Assembly (NCBI RefSeq): GCF_928368155.1
Contig: NZ_CAKMRU010000001.1
Coordinates: 186,001 to 250,000 of the forward strand
Direction: 5' to 3'
Source of the DNA: Anaerococcus ihuae
GTDB lineage: Bacteria > Bacillota > Clostridia > Tissierellales > Peptoniphilaceae
DNA length: 64,000 nt
Below are positions 36,364 through 45,578 of this stretch, in pieces. The translations under genes and the position numbers were made by a program. The number at the start of each line of letters is the position of its first letter. Position 1 is the stretch's first letter. The notes below the pieces were generated by a model that had not been told where the DNA came from, did no database searches, and worked only from the letters and a program-made list of their open reading frames with translations.

Positions 36364-38670
36364 ATGAAAAATAAATTCATGAAAGGATTTTCATTAGTTC
36401 TTGCAAGTAGCTTGTTGATGACTAATGTTGCCTATGCACAAGAAGCAAATATTAGAAAAAACGAAACAATTTATGTTACAAAAGAAGCTGACAAAATTAA
36501 AGATAAAACAGGATCAATCTGGATAAACTCTGACAATAATATCAAAGTAAAAGATAAAACAAGTTTAAAAGATGTAAAAAATTTAAAAACTGATAAAAAA
36601 GTTGATCTTGAAAATGGATATATAAATTGGAATGAAGATAGCAAGGATATCTACTACCAAGGAAAAACAAAAGAAGATTTACCAGTTGATATTAATGTGA
36701 AATATATTTTGGATGGAAAGGAAATGACCTTTGATAAATTAAAGGGAAAATCTGGTCATTTAAAAATTGAAATAGAAGCAGTGAATAAAATAAAAACAAA
36801 TGCAAAAATAAATGGCAAAGAAAAGGAAGTTTATTCACCATACCTCGCTCTTACAGAAATAAGTTTTGACTCAGCTAAGGTTAAAAATCTTACAACAGAT
36901 GATGGAAAAATTGTAAAAGATGGAAAAAATCAAATAGTTGCAGGAATCCTTACTCCAGGTTTAAAAGAAAATTTCAAGGGTTTAATTGAAAACGACAGAA
37001 TAGATTCTTTTAAAGATAAAATACAAATGGAAATGGATGTAAAAGATTATGAGCCTACAGAAATTTATGCCTTAATAAGTAACGAATTTTTCCAAGATGA
37101 AACTAAGCTTTCTTCAATCGATGAATTAGAAAATGGGATAAATGAGCTTGAAGATAATGCAGCAAAACTTGTGGATGGAGCAAATAAATTAGGAGAAGGA
37201 AGCAAAAAATTAAACGATGGAATTGGAAAATTAAATGAAGGAGCAGGACAATTATCCCAAGGATCAAGTAAAATTGTAAGCTCTTTTGACCAATTAGCAA
37301 ATGGATTTTCAAGCTTACCAGGAAAAATTCAAACAGTAAATTCTGCAGTAAGTCAATTAAATAATGGTGGATCAAAACTTTATTCTGGAGTAAACCAATA
37401 TACAGGGGCAGTTGGCGAAATAAATAAGAATATGGCCTTATTAAACCAAGGAGCAGAAAGCTTAAACAATGGTGCAAGTGAAATAGATTCATCACTTGAA
37501 AAACTAAATAAGGGAACAAGTTCATTAAGAAAAACTTTAACACAAAATTCAAATAATAATGATTTAGGAAAACTTACATCTTCAATGGGTGACTTATCAA
37601 ATGGGCTAGATCAATTATCAAAAGGAATAAGTCCACTTGCAGATAGCCTAAGTCAATTAAGTGGGGGACTTGCAAAAATTGATCAGTCATCAAAAGCCTT
37701 AAATCAAGGAATAGAAAATCTAAATCAAAATGCTCAAAACCTACCAAGTCTTGACTCTGATATAGAAAATTTAAATGCACAAATAAATTCAATTGATCAA
37801 GTCATAGGAAATTTACAAGCAAAAAATGAAGATGGTTCTATGTCAGGGGAAATTGAAAATTTAAATGCAATAAAACAAGGACTTTATGCTGAGGCTCAAG
37901 CTTTAGGTGCAAAAAATCAAGGAAATTCTGCTATAAAAGTAGGTTTTGGTGAAATTTCAAAATCTTCATCTGACATTTCAAATGCAATCGGACAAGAAAA
38001 CAAGGGTCTTGGTCAAGTAAGCGAAAAATTAAACCAATCAAAAGAAAAAATTCAAACATCATCAACTAAGCTTTCAGAAGCAAGCAAACAAATTTCTGAT
38101 GGATTGTCAAAAGCTAATATCAAAAAATTACAAGACTCAGTTGTAATGATTGATGATGCAACAGGTAAAATTAAAGCTGGTTCAGAAAAATTGAAAGCTG
38201 GAGCTAATCAAAATCAAATTGGAGTAAATAAACTTTCAAATGCCATAAATGAGCTTGATTCAAATTCTGAAGAGTTAAGAAATGGGTCAGCAAGTCTTTC
38301 TAGTGGTTTAAATCAATTCCAAGAAAGATCAAAAGCTTTATCATCACTTCAAAATATAAACGAAACAGCAATAAATCCAATGGCAAATGGAATTAAACAA
38401 TTAGATAGTGGAATAAATAAATTAAGTGATTCAACTGGACAATTGAAAAATGGAAGTGATCAATACGAATCATCATTTGAAAAATTCCAAAAAGGCCTAA
38501 GTGATTATAAAACAAAAGGAATAGATAAATTATCTGATAAATCAAAAGATATAACAAAAGCTAAAGATGTATTAGATCAAATGTCAAAATTGGCTAAAGA
38601 AAATAATTCTATTACAGGAACAAGCGATAATTTTGAAACAAAATCAAGAATTATTGAAAAAATAAAATAA
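36364..38670 (+). CDS. Secreted protein with LxxG-type heptad repeats
   Basis: 768 residues. A signal peptide (KGFSLVLASSLLMTNVAYAQ) is followed by a non-repetitive domain (about 25-255) and then a long coiled region (about 255-740) built of heptads such as GANKLGEGSKKLNDG and GIGKLNEGAGQLSQG. It matches the X-X-X-Leu-X-X-Gly heptad family found in YhgE-type proteins, but no C-terminal membrane helices follow. Its position directly after an MMPL pump suggests an extracellular partner of that exporter. AGGAGG precedes ATG; a terminator follows. Confidence 0.85.
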   Translation: MKNKFMKGFSLVLASSLLMTNVAYAQEANIRKNETIYVTKEADKIKDKTGSIWINSDNNIKVKDKTSLKDVKNLKTDKKVDLENGYINWNEDSKDIYYQGKTKEDLPVDINVKYILDGKEMTFDKLKGKSGHLKIEIEAVNKIKTNAKINGKEKEVYSPYLALTEISFDSAKVKNLTTDDGKIVKDGKNQIVAGILTPGLKENFKGLIENDRIDSFKDKIQMEMDVKDYEPTEIYALISNEFFQDETKLSSIDELENGINELEDNAAKLVDGANKLGEGSKKLNDGIGKLNEGAGQLSQGSSKIVSSFDQLANGFSSLPGKIQTVNSAVSQLNNGGSKLYSGVNQYTGAVGEINKNMALLNQGAESLNNGASEIDSSLEKLNKGTSSLRKTLTQNSNNNDLGKLTSSMGDLSNGLDQLSKGISPLADSLSQLSGGLAKIDQSSKALNQGIENLNQNAQNLPSLDSDIENLNAQINSIDQVIGNLQAKNEDGSMSGEIENLNAIKQGLYAEAQALGAKNQGNSAIKVGFGEISKSSSDISNAIGQENKGLGQVSEKLNQSKEKIQTSSTKLSEASKQISDGLSKANIKKLQDSVVMIDDATGKIKAGSEKLKAGANQNQIGVNKLSNAINELDSNSEELRNGSASLSSGLNQFQERSKALSSLQNINETAINPMANGIKQLDSGINKLSDSTGQLKNGSDQYESSFEKFQKGLSDYKTKGIDKLSDKSKDITKAKDVLDQMSKLAKENNSITGTSDNFETKSRIIEKIK

Positions 38671-38692
38671 GAAAATTGTAAATAATTTTTAG

Positions 38693-38736
38693 TATCAACC
38701 CAAACCTTAAAAAAGGGGTATGGGTTGATATTTTTT
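38693..38736 (+). terminator. Terminator of the tetR-MMPL-LxxG operon
   Basis: TATCAACCCA (38693-38702) pairs perfectly with TGGGTTGATA (38721-38730), followed by TTTTTT. Confidence 0.9.
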
Positions 38737-38782
38737 ATGTAAAATTTTTTTTATAAAAAAGAGCTTTCTTATATATTCTTAT

Positions 38783-38829
38783 AAAAAAAATCCGATATCA
38801 CATATCATAATATAATTTGTGATATCGGA
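38783..38829 (-). terminator. Terminator of the nfn operon (leftward)
   Basis: TCCGATATCACA (38791-38802) pairs perfectly with TGTGATATCGGA (38818-38829). Read leftward the hairpin runs into eight T (38790-38783). Confidence 0.9.
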
Positions 38830-38861
38830 ATTTTATTTTAAAATAAAAGTAAAAAAATTAA

Positions 38862-40253
38862 TTATTTAGCCTTATTTTTTATATATTTGTCGATATTTTC
38901 AGCAGCTTTTTTACCAGCTCCCATTGCAAGAATTACAGTAGCAGCACCACTTACTGCATCTCCTCCTGCAAAAACTCCATCCTTACTTGTCATTGTAGAA
39001 TCATCAATTATAATTCCACCCCAAGATTCGGTGTTTATATCATCATTTGTTTGTTTGATAAGTGGATTTGGAGATTGACCAATTGAAACTATTACAGAAT
39101 CAAAATCTACTTCTTCATATTTTCCAGTAGGAACAGGACGTCTTCTTCCAGATTGATCTTCTTCTCCCAATTCCATAACTTCAAGTTTAACTTTTTTAAC
39201 CCAACCATTTTCTCCTTCAATTTCTACAGGATTGTGGAGGTTCATAAAGTTAATTCCTTCTTCTTTGGCGTGGTGACTTTCTTCAGCTCTTGCTGGCATT
39301 TCTTCAAAACTTCTTCTATAAACAACAGTTACATCAGCGCCCATTCTTTTTGCACTTCTTGCTGCATCCATTGCCACGTTTCCACCACCAACTACACAAA
39401 CTTTTTTACCTATATGAACTGGTGTGTCATATTCTGGGAACTTATAAGCTTTCATCAAATTCATTCTTGTTAAAAACTCATTTGCTGAATAAACTCCATT
39501 TAAATTTTCTCCTTCAATTCCCAAGAATTTTGGAAGACCTGCACCAGTTGAAACATAAACTGCTTCAAAACCTTCTTCAAACAATTCATTTATTGTTTTT
39601 GTTCTTCCAATTATTGTATTTCTTTGAAGTTTTACACCAAGACCTATTACATTTTTCAATTCTTTTTGAACTAAAGTTTTTGGCAACCTAAATTCTGGAA
39701 TACCATACATCAAAACTCCACCTGCTGTGTGGAAAGCTTCAAACATTACAACTTCATAACCTAATTTTGCAAGGTCAGCTGCACAAGAAAGTCCAGAAGG
39801 ACCAGAACCAACAACGGCAACTTTTTTATTTTGTCCAGTAACTTCAACAGGTTTTTTATAATCCTTGTTCATGTTATAATCTGCAACAAATCTTTCAAGT
39901 CTACCAATTCCTACTGGCTCACCATTTTTTCCTCTTGTACAAACTCCTTCACATTGGTTTTCTTGTGGACAAACCCTACCACAAATTGCTGGAAGGTTAT
40001 TTGTTGATGAAATTATTTCATAGGCTTTTTCCAAATCACCTTCTACAACTTGGTGAATAAATTCTGGAATTCTTACAGAAACTGGACAACCATTAACACA
40101 TGGTTTATTTTTACATTGAACGCATCTTTGAGCTTCCTCTTGGGCCATTTTTAAATCATAACCAAGAGCTACCTCGTCAAAATTTTTGTTTCTAACATTT
40201 GGATCTTGCTCAGGCATACCAACCTTTTCTTTACTCATATTAAATTTTGCCAT
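38862..40253 (-). CDS. gltA: NfnB-like / GltA subunit (FAD, 4Fe-4S oxidoreductase)
   Basis: 463 residues. Two cysteine clusters at the N-terminus (CVQCKNKPCVNGCP and CGRVCPQENQCEGVC) bind 4Fe-4S centres. FAD and NADP loops follow (VVGSGPSGLSCAADLA; VVGGGNVAMDAARSA). It would usually be annotated as a homotetrameric glutamate synthase, but no glutaminase/synthase domain is present. It is paired with a PyrK-like FAD/NAD subunit, as in NADH-dependent reduced ferredoxin:NADP+ oxidoreductase (NfnAB), which balances NADH, NADPH and ferredoxin in butyrate-producing anaerobes. It overlaps the upstream gene by 14 bp. Confidence 0.88.
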   Translation of the reverse strand: MAKFNMSKEKVGMPEQDPNVRNKNFDEVALGYDLKMAQEEAQRCVQCKNKPCVNGCPVSVRIPEFIHQVVEGDLEKAYEIISSTNNLPAICGRVCPQENQCEGVCTRGKNGEPVGIGRLERFVADYNMNKDYKKPVEVTGQNKKVAVVGSGPSGLSCAADLAKLGYEVVMFEAFHTAGGVLMYGIPEFRLPKTLVQKELKNVIGLGVKLQRNTIIGRTKTINELFEEGFEAVYVSTGAGLPKFLGIEGENLNGVYSANEFLTRMNLMKAYKFPEYDTPVHIGKKVCVVGGGNVAMDAARSAKRMGADVTVVYRRSFEEMPARAEESHHAKEEGINFMNLHNPVEIEGENGWVKKVKLEVMELGEEDQSGRRRPVPTGKYEEVDFDSVIVSIGQSPNPLIKQTNDDINTESWGGIIIDDSTMTSKDGVFAGGDAVSGAATVILAMGAGKKAAENIDKYIKNKAK

Positions 40254-41082
40254 TTCTCATATCTCCTGTTAGTCTACAAATGTGTTCTCTTTCTTCTTGT
40301 TGGTAATTTCTTCCCCTGTTCATGGCTTCATCAAAATCAACTTCAAAAGCATCAAAATCTGGTCCATCAACACAGGCAAATTTCATTTCGCCTCCAACAG
40401 TAATTCTACAACAACCACACATACCAGTTCCATCAACCATAATTGAGTTTAAAGAAACTATAGTTGGTATATCATATTCTTTTGTTACAAGGGCAGTATT
40501 TTTCATCATAATCATTGGACCTATGGCTAAAACTAGGTCGTATTTTTTTCCGTTTTCAAGATTTTCTTTTAAAACTTCAGTAACAAATCCTTGTTTACCA
40601 TAAGATCCATCGTCGGTTGTAATGTATAAATTGTCTGAAGATTCTTTTAATTCATCTTCAAGAATTACTATGTCTTTATTTTTAAAGCCCATGATTACAT
40701 CTGTATGAGCTCCAATTTTATGTAAATATTTTGCTTGAGGATAGGCAATAGCTGTTCCCAAACCTCCACCAATTACACAAACATTTTTTCCTTTATATTG
40801 ATCAAGTTCTGTTGGTTTTCCCAAAGGACCAACAAAATCCAAAAATCCGTCGCCTGCTTTTAATTCATTCATTCTTATAGTAGTTCCACCAACTATTTGA
40901 ACAATAATTGTTACGTTTTCTTCGTCAGTTTCAGAAATTGTAAAAGGAACTCTTTCACCTTTTTCATCTATTCGTAAAATTATAAATTGACCAGGCTTAG
41001 CTCTTTTTGCAATTTCTGGCGAATTTACAACAAATTTAATGGTTGAATCATTAAGATTTGTTTTTTCAATTATTCTTGCCAT
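40240..41082 (-). CDS. nfnA: NfnA-like / PyrK-type FAD, 2Fe-2S subunit
   Basis: 280 residues of the ferredoxin-NADP reductase type used as sulfide dehydrogenase or PyrK-like subunits. FAD binding is shown by ILRIDEKGERVPFTI, nucleotide binding by VIGGGLGTAIAYPQ, and a 2Fe-2S site by GMCGCCRITVGGEMKFACVDGP near the C-terminus. First gene of the leftward operon with GltA/NfnB; together they probably form an electron-bifurcating transhydrogenase. AGGAGG lies upstream of ATG. Confidence 0.88.
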   Translation of the reverse strand: MARIIEKTNLNDSTIKFVVNSPEIAKRAKPGQFIILRIDEKGERVPFTISETDEENVTIIVQIVGGTTIRMNELKAGDGFLDFVGPLGKPTELDQYKGKNVCVIGGGLGTAIAYPQAKYLHKIGAHTDVIMGFKNKDIVILEDELKESSDNLYITTDDGSYGKQGFVTEVLKENLENGKKYDLVLAIGPMIMMKNTALVTKEYDIPTIVSLNSIMVDGTGMCGCCRITVGGEMKFACVDGPDFDAFEVDFDEAMNRGRNYQQEEREHICRLTGDMRNGKI

Positions 41083-41156
41083 ATATCCTCCTATTTATAT
41101 CTTCATTAATATTTTAACAATTACAAAGAAAAAATCAAGTGACTAAGTTTAAATTA

Positions 41157-41179
41157 ATAGTAAAATACTATAGTATAAA
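41157..41179 (+). promoter_or_regulatory. TAGTA/TACTA palindromes at an ABC exporter promoter
   Basis: ATAGTA-AAA-TACTAT (41157-41171) overlaps a second palindrome TACTATAGTA (41166-41175), which in turn runs into a -10-like TATAAA (41174-41179). Such overlap suggests an operator for the ABC exporter that starts at 41195. Confidence 0.45.
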
Positions 41180-41194
41180 TAAAAAGGGGGAGAA

Positions 41195-42964
41195 ATGGAA
41201 AAAAGAACTTATTCTGACAAAGAATTAATCAAAAAATTTATTCCTTATTACAAGGATTACAAAAATATTTTGGCTATAGATTTATTTTCTGCATTTTTGA
41301 CGACTGTTTGTGAATTGATTTTACCAATTATTTTATCAAGTTTAACAGACCATGCAGCAAATTCTAGCCTGACTTATTCAATTATTTTAAAACTTACATT
41401 AATATATACTCTTACAAAACTTGTAGAAGTTGCCGGAAGATATGTAATGCAATCTTACGGCCATATAATGGGAGCTCACATTGAAAAAGATATGAGAAGG
41501 GATATTTTCAAACATTTTTTGACAATGTCCACAGCTTTTTTCAATGAAACAAAAATTGGACAACTTATGAGTAGGATGACGACAGATCTTTTCGATATAA
41601 CAGAATTTTCCCACCACTGTCCAGAAGAATTTTTTATTGGTTTTATAAAACTTTCAATATCCTTTGTAGTTTTGATGACAATAAATATTCCTTTGACTCT
41701 TGTTTTGTATATAATTATTCCACTTATGGTTTATGCAGCAAGAATAAAAAGAAGAGCTTTTTCAAGATCTGTAAAAAGTGAAAAGAAACAAATTGGAGAA
41801 ATAAATTCAAGTATTGAAGATTCTCTTTTGGGAATAGATGTAGTTAAATCTTTTGCCAATGAAAATTTAGAAAAAAAGAAATTTAAAAAAGGAAACGACA
41901 AATTTGTTGATATCAAAAAAGTAAAATATTACAATATGGCATCCTACAATATGATTAACCAATTATTTGCTGGAAGTATGTATGCAGTTTTGATAATTAT
42001 GGGTGGAAATTTTGTAATAAAAGGAAAGATAAGCCCTGGAGATTTGGTAGCCTTTGTTTTATATTTAAATATAATTATTGCAACTGTAAATAGACTTGTA
42101 GAATTTACTGACCAATATCAAAAAGGAATTACAGGAATTGAAAGATTTAATGAAGTAATTAATATGAAATCTGATATTTTGGATAAGAAAGATGCAAAAA
42201 AACTTACAGATGTTAAGGGAAAAATTTCCTTTGATCATGCTTATTTTAAATATCCTGACCAAGACGAAAAAGATCCATGGATTTTGGAAGATATTAATTT
42301 TGATATAAGTATTGGAGAAAATGTAGCCCTAGTTGGTCCATCTGGAGCAGGAAAATCTACAATTACAAAACTTATTCCAAGATTTTATGAATTAAATAAG
42401 GGAAAAATTTTAATTGATGATAAGGATATAAATGATTTGACCTTGGATTCTTTGAGAAATAATATTGGAATTGTCCAACAAGATGTTTATCTTTTTGGAG
42501 CAAGTATCAAAGATAATATTTTATACGGAAAAGAAGGTGCAAGTGATGAAGAAATTATTAAGGCGAGTAAACTTGCAGGAGCCTATGATTTTATAATGGA
42601 ACTTCCTGATGGATTTGATACCTATGTTGGAGAAAGAGGAGTAAAACTTTCAGGGGGACAAAAACAAAGAATATCTATTGCAAGAGTATTTTTGAAAAAT
42701 CCTCCAATTTTAATTTTGGATGAAGCAACTTCATCTTTGGATAATACAAGTGAGGCTATAGTTCAAGATTCTTTGGAAAAATTATCCAAGGGAAGAACAA
42801 CTTTAACAATTGCCCACAGACTTTCTACAATTATAAATGCAGATTCAATTTTAGTTTTAACAGAAGATGGAATTGTTGAAAGAGGATCTCACAAAGACTT
42901 ACTTGATAAAAAAGGAATTTATTATAAGCTTTATAATTCTAATAATGAGGAGCTTTTTGGTTAG
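41195..42964 (+). CDS. ABC exporter, MsbA/multidrug half-transporter type
   Basis: 589 residues: a six-helix membrane domain (about 1-320) and an ATPase domain with Walker A GPSGAGKST, signature LSGGQKQRIS, Walker B ILILDEATSSLD and the switch His in IAHRLST. It is likely a homodimer exporting lipids, peptides or drugs. AAGGGGGAG precedes ATG, and a palindromic operator overlaps the promoter. No partner half-transporter is adjacent. Confidence 0.92.
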   Translation: MEKRTYSDKELIKKFIPYYKDYKNILAIDLFSAFLTTVCELILPIILSSLTDHAANSSLTYSIILKLTLIYTLTKLVEVAGRYVMQSYGHIMGAHIEKDMRRDIFKHFLTMSTAFFNETKIGQLMSRMTTDLFDITEFSHHCPEEFFIGFIKLSISFVVLMTINIPLTLVLYIIIPLMVYAARIKRRAFSRSVKSEKKQIGEINSSIEDSLLGIDVVKSFANENLEKKKFKKGNDKFVDIKKVKYYNMASYNMINQLFAGSMYAVLIIMGGNFVIKGKISPGDLVAFVLYLNIIIATVNRLVEFTDQYQKGITGIERFNEVINMKSDILDKKDAKKLTDVKGKISFDHAYFKYPDQDEKDPWILEDINFDISIGENVALVGPSGAGKSTITKLIPRFYELNKGKILIDDKDINDLTLDSLRNNIGIVQQDVYLFGASIKDNILYGKEGASDEEIIKASKLAGAYDFIMELPDGFDTYVGERGVKLSGGQKQRISIARVFLKNPPILILDEATSSLDNTSEAIVQDSLEKLSKGRTTLTIAHRLSTIINADSILVLTEDGIVERGSHKDLLDKKGIYYKLYNSNNEELFG

Positions 42965-43016
42965 TAGACATATAAAAATAACTTGGGTATAATCATGATA
43001 GATTGGAGAAAAAAAC

Positions 43017-43781
43017 GTGAAAAAAATATTTGGAAAATTTATCCACGGACTAGCAAGCGTATTAAATTCTATATTTAATTTTTTAATAAATATTTTAAAT
43101 GCAATAGTTACAGTCTTTGAAGGTTTAAGCCAAGTTATAATGCTAATTGGATGCTCAGTAATATTTGCACTGCCTTTGTTTTTTATAGCTATACCGCCTG
43201 AACTTTTTACTGTTTTTTTGATAATTGCAATAGTTCCATTTCTAGGCAAATCATTTATTTCCCTTTTAAGATATGGAAATTATACTTTGATAGAATGGAT
43301 GTATGACAAAGCTGATAGCCTAATTCTAGGTGAGAAAAAAGGCTTTGATAACTTATCAGATTATGCAAAAAAATATAAGCTAGACCAAGAAAGAGAAAGA
43401 AGAAGACAGGCTGAAGAAGAAAGACAAAGAAGACAAGAAGAAATGAATCAAAGATTTGAGGAATTTTTTCAAGGTTTTAATTTTTCAGGATTTGATTTTG
43501 ACGAAAGAAATTTTAATGGGGGATATAATTCGGGATCCTACCAAAATGGTGGTTTTGTAAATGACCTTGGTTTTAAGGGAAAATATCAAAAAGCATGTGA
43601 TACTTTGGGAGTAGGATATACAAGCGATCAATATGAAATAAAGCTTGCCTATAGAAAACTTGCCAAAAAATATCATCCTGATATAAGCACAGATCCTGAC
43701 GCAACAGAAAAATTTCAAAAAATAAATGATGCCTACGAATTTCTTTCTTTAGATAATATTAATAAATACAAAAATATGTAA
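43017..43781 (+). CDS. Membrane protein with C-terminal J domain
   Basis: 254 residues. The GTG start has TTGGAGA upstream. Two hydrophobic segments (about 30-80) precede an Arg/Glu/Gln-rich helix (about 120-145), a Gly/Phe/Asn-rich linker (GFNFSGFDFDERNFNGGYNS) and a C-terminal J domain (about 186-254) with YRKLAKKYHPDIS. The HPD tripeptide means it can stimulate DnaK. The order is inverted relative to DnaJ, where the J domain comes first, so it probably recruits DnaK to the membrane. Client unknown. Confidence 0.85.
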   Translation: MKKIFGKFIHGLASVLNSIFNFLINILNAIVTVFEGLSQVIMLIGCSVIFALPLFFIAIPPELFTVFLIIAIVPFLGKSFISLLRYGNYTLIEWMYDKADSLILGEKKGFDNLSDYAKKYKLDQERERRRQAEEERQRRQEEMNQRFEEFFQGFNFSGFDFDERNFNGGYNSGSYQNGGFVNDLGFKGKYQKACDTLGVGYTSDQYEIKLAYRKLAKKYHPDISTDPDATEKFQKINDAYEFLSLDNINKYKNM

Positions 43782-43789
43782 AATTTTTC

Positions 43790-43828
43790 AAAGTAACTTT
43801 CCTTCAATTTTGGAAAGTTACTTTTGTA
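43790..43828 (+). terminator. Terminator after the J-domain gene
   Basis: AAAGTAACTTTCC (43790-43802) pairs perfectly with GGAAAGTTACTTT (43812-43824), followed by TGTATT; the tail is imperfect, so read-through into the next gene is possible. Confidence 0.72.
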
Positions 43829-43845
43829 TTAGAAAAGGAAGAGAT

Positions 43846-44616
43846 ATGAAATACAGGGAAGATGATATAAATAAATTGCTTGAAATTACATCAAGAGCAG
43901 GAGCTATGATGTTAAAAAATGGAGCAGAAATTTATAGGGTTGAAGATACAGTTGAAAGAATAATTAGGTCTATTTATGAAGCAAGCGATATAGATGTTTT
44001 TGCAACTTTTAATGCTCTTATGTATTCTTTTAATGTTGATGGAAAGACCTATGCAAATGTTAAGAGAGTAAAAAACAGGGGAAATAATTTGATAGTGGTT
44101 GATAAGGTTAATTCATTTTCAAGAAAATTTTGCAATCATGAATTTAGCCTTGATGAGGCCTTAAAAGAACTTGATAAAATTAAAAAAACTTCCAAGGCGG
44201 ATGTTAAATTAAAAATCATTGGAGCAACCCTTGCTTCAACTGCATTTCCAATGATAGTTAATTCAAAAACACCAAATCTTTTGGATTTGCCAGTAACCTT
44301 TGTAGTTTCACTTTTAACATATCTTGTATTTATTAGGATTGAAAAAAAAATGTATGGTTATTTTATAGAAAATTTTGCAGCTGGAATTATGGTTTCACTT
44401 TTTGCCCACATAATTGGAAAATTTATAGGTGGATTTAATATGGCAAATGTAATTATTTCATCAATGATGCCCTATGTTCCTGGATTTTTGCTAACAAATT
44501 CTATAAGAGATTTGATGAGTGGCGATTCGACAAGTGGCCTAACGGGTCTTGCCATGTCATTTTTCGTATCCCTTGCCCTTGCAATTGGAGTTGCCTTTCC
44601 AATGACATTATTTTAA
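43846..44616 (+). CDS. Threonine/serine exporter, ThrE N-terminal half
   Basis: 256 residues from ATG 43846 (AAGGAAGAG upstream). A soluble part with TSRAGAMMLKNGAEIYRVEDTVERI is typical of the ThrE N-terminal domain, followed by five membrane helices. In Corynebacterium ThrE is a single protein; here, as in many Firmicutes, it is split in two, with the second half directly downstream. It is expected to export threonine or serine. Confidence 0.88.
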   Translation: MKYREDDINKLLEITSRAGAMMLKNGAEIYRVEDTVERIIRSIYEASDIDVFATFNALMYSFNVDGKTYANVKRVKNRGNNLIVVDKVNSFSRKFCNHEFSLDEALKELDKIKKTSKADVKLKIIGATLASTAFPMIVNSKTPNLLDLPVTFVVSLLTYLVFIRIEKKMYGYFIENFAAGIMVSLFAHIIGKFIGGFNMANVIISSMMPYVPGFLLTNSIRDLMSGDSTSGLTGLAMSFFVSLALAIGVAFPMTLF

Positions 44617-44625
44617 GGAGGAAAT

Positions 44626-45096
44626 ATGCATTACATATTGGGATTTATATTTTCATATTTATCAGCAGTAGGATTTGCCTTGTTTTTTTCCTGTTCTAAA
44701 AGATCAATTGGACTATCATCTCTTGCAGGAGCTTTAGGCTTTTTAGTTTTTATGTTAGTTAAAGATTTTTATGGTGGATTATTTTTTCCAGTTCTTGTTG
44801 GATCATATTTGACTGGAATTTTGGGAGAAATATTTGCAAGAAAATGTCATATGCCAGCAATTTTATTTATAGTCCCAGGCATGATAAATCTTGTACCAGG
44901 AAAGGGAATATATAATACCTTATTTTATTTTATAGATGGACAAAAATCTCTTGCCCTTGTAACCTTATTTGATACCATGGCAGTAGCTTCAGCAATTTCA
45001 TTTGGAATTTTACTAGCATCTGTATTATCAAAATCATTAATGAGTTTTAAATTTAGAAAACCGAGCAAAAAATATGATTGGAGAAAGAAAAAATGA
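44626..45096 (+). CDS. Threonine/serine exporter, ThrE C-terminal half
   Basis: 156 residues with four to five membrane helices and the motifs GSYLTGILGEIFARKCHMPA and FIVPGMINLVPGKGIY, typical of the small ThrE_2 partner. AAGGAGG precedes ATG. The stop overlaps the msrA start as ATGA. Confidence 0.88.
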   Translation: MHYILGFIFSYLSAVGFALFFSCSKRSIGLSSLAGALGFLVFMLVKDFYGGLFFPVLVGSYLTGILGEIFARKCHMPAILFIVPGMINLVPGKGIYNTLFYFIDGQKSLALVTLFDTMAVASAISFGILLASVLSKSLMSFKFRKPSKKYDWRKKK

Positions 45097-45578
45097 AAAA
45101 AATATATTTAGCAGGCGGATGTTTTTGGGGAGTTGAGGCATATTTAAAAGATATAAAAGGAGTAGAAGAAACTTTAGTTGGATATGCAAATGGAAATAGT
45201 GAAAAAACAACTTATGAAAATTTATACCTAACAGACCATGCTGAAACTGTAGAAATAACCTACGATGGTAAAGAAGAATCACTAAAAAGAATTTTGGAAT
45301 ATTTTTATTATATTATTGATCCATTTTCAATAAATAAGCAAGGAAATGATATTGGTCTTCAATATAGGAGTGGAATCTTTTCAAAAGATGAAAAAGATTT
45401 AGAATTTGCAAGAAAATTTTTAGAAGAAAAACAAAAAAATGAAGATAGAAAAATTCAAATTAAAGTAGAAAAATTAGAAAATTTTGTAAAAGCAGAAGAT
45501 TATCATCAAAAATATTTAGAAAAAAATCCAAATGGCTATTGCCACATTGATTTGTTAGATAAACCAAATCTAGATTAA
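45093..45578 (+). CDS. msrA: Peptide methionine sulfoxide reductase MsrA
   Basis: 161 residues from ATG 45093; the TTG at 45078 would put the ribosome site inside the gene. The active site GGCFWGVEAY is at the N-terminus; GYANG, TDHAETVEI and GNDIGLQYRSGIF follow. It reduces S-methionine sulfoxide, using an outside reductant. The thrE/msrA grouping has no evident metabolic logic. The palindromic element begins right after its stop. Confidence 0.93.
   Translation: MKKIYLAGGCFWGVEAYLKDIKGVEETLVGYANGNSEKTTYENLYLTDHAETVEITYDGKEESLKRILEYFYYIIDPFSINKQGNDIGLQYRSGIFSKDEKDLEFARKFLEEKQKNEDRKIQIKVEKLENFVKAEDYHQKYLEKNPNGYCHIDLLDKPNLD

Noticed and set aside
38862-41082. Glutamate synthase and dihydroorotate dehydrogenase electron-transfer subunit
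   Set aside because: No glutaminase or synthase large subunit and no pyrD are adjacent; the pair fits NfnAB better.
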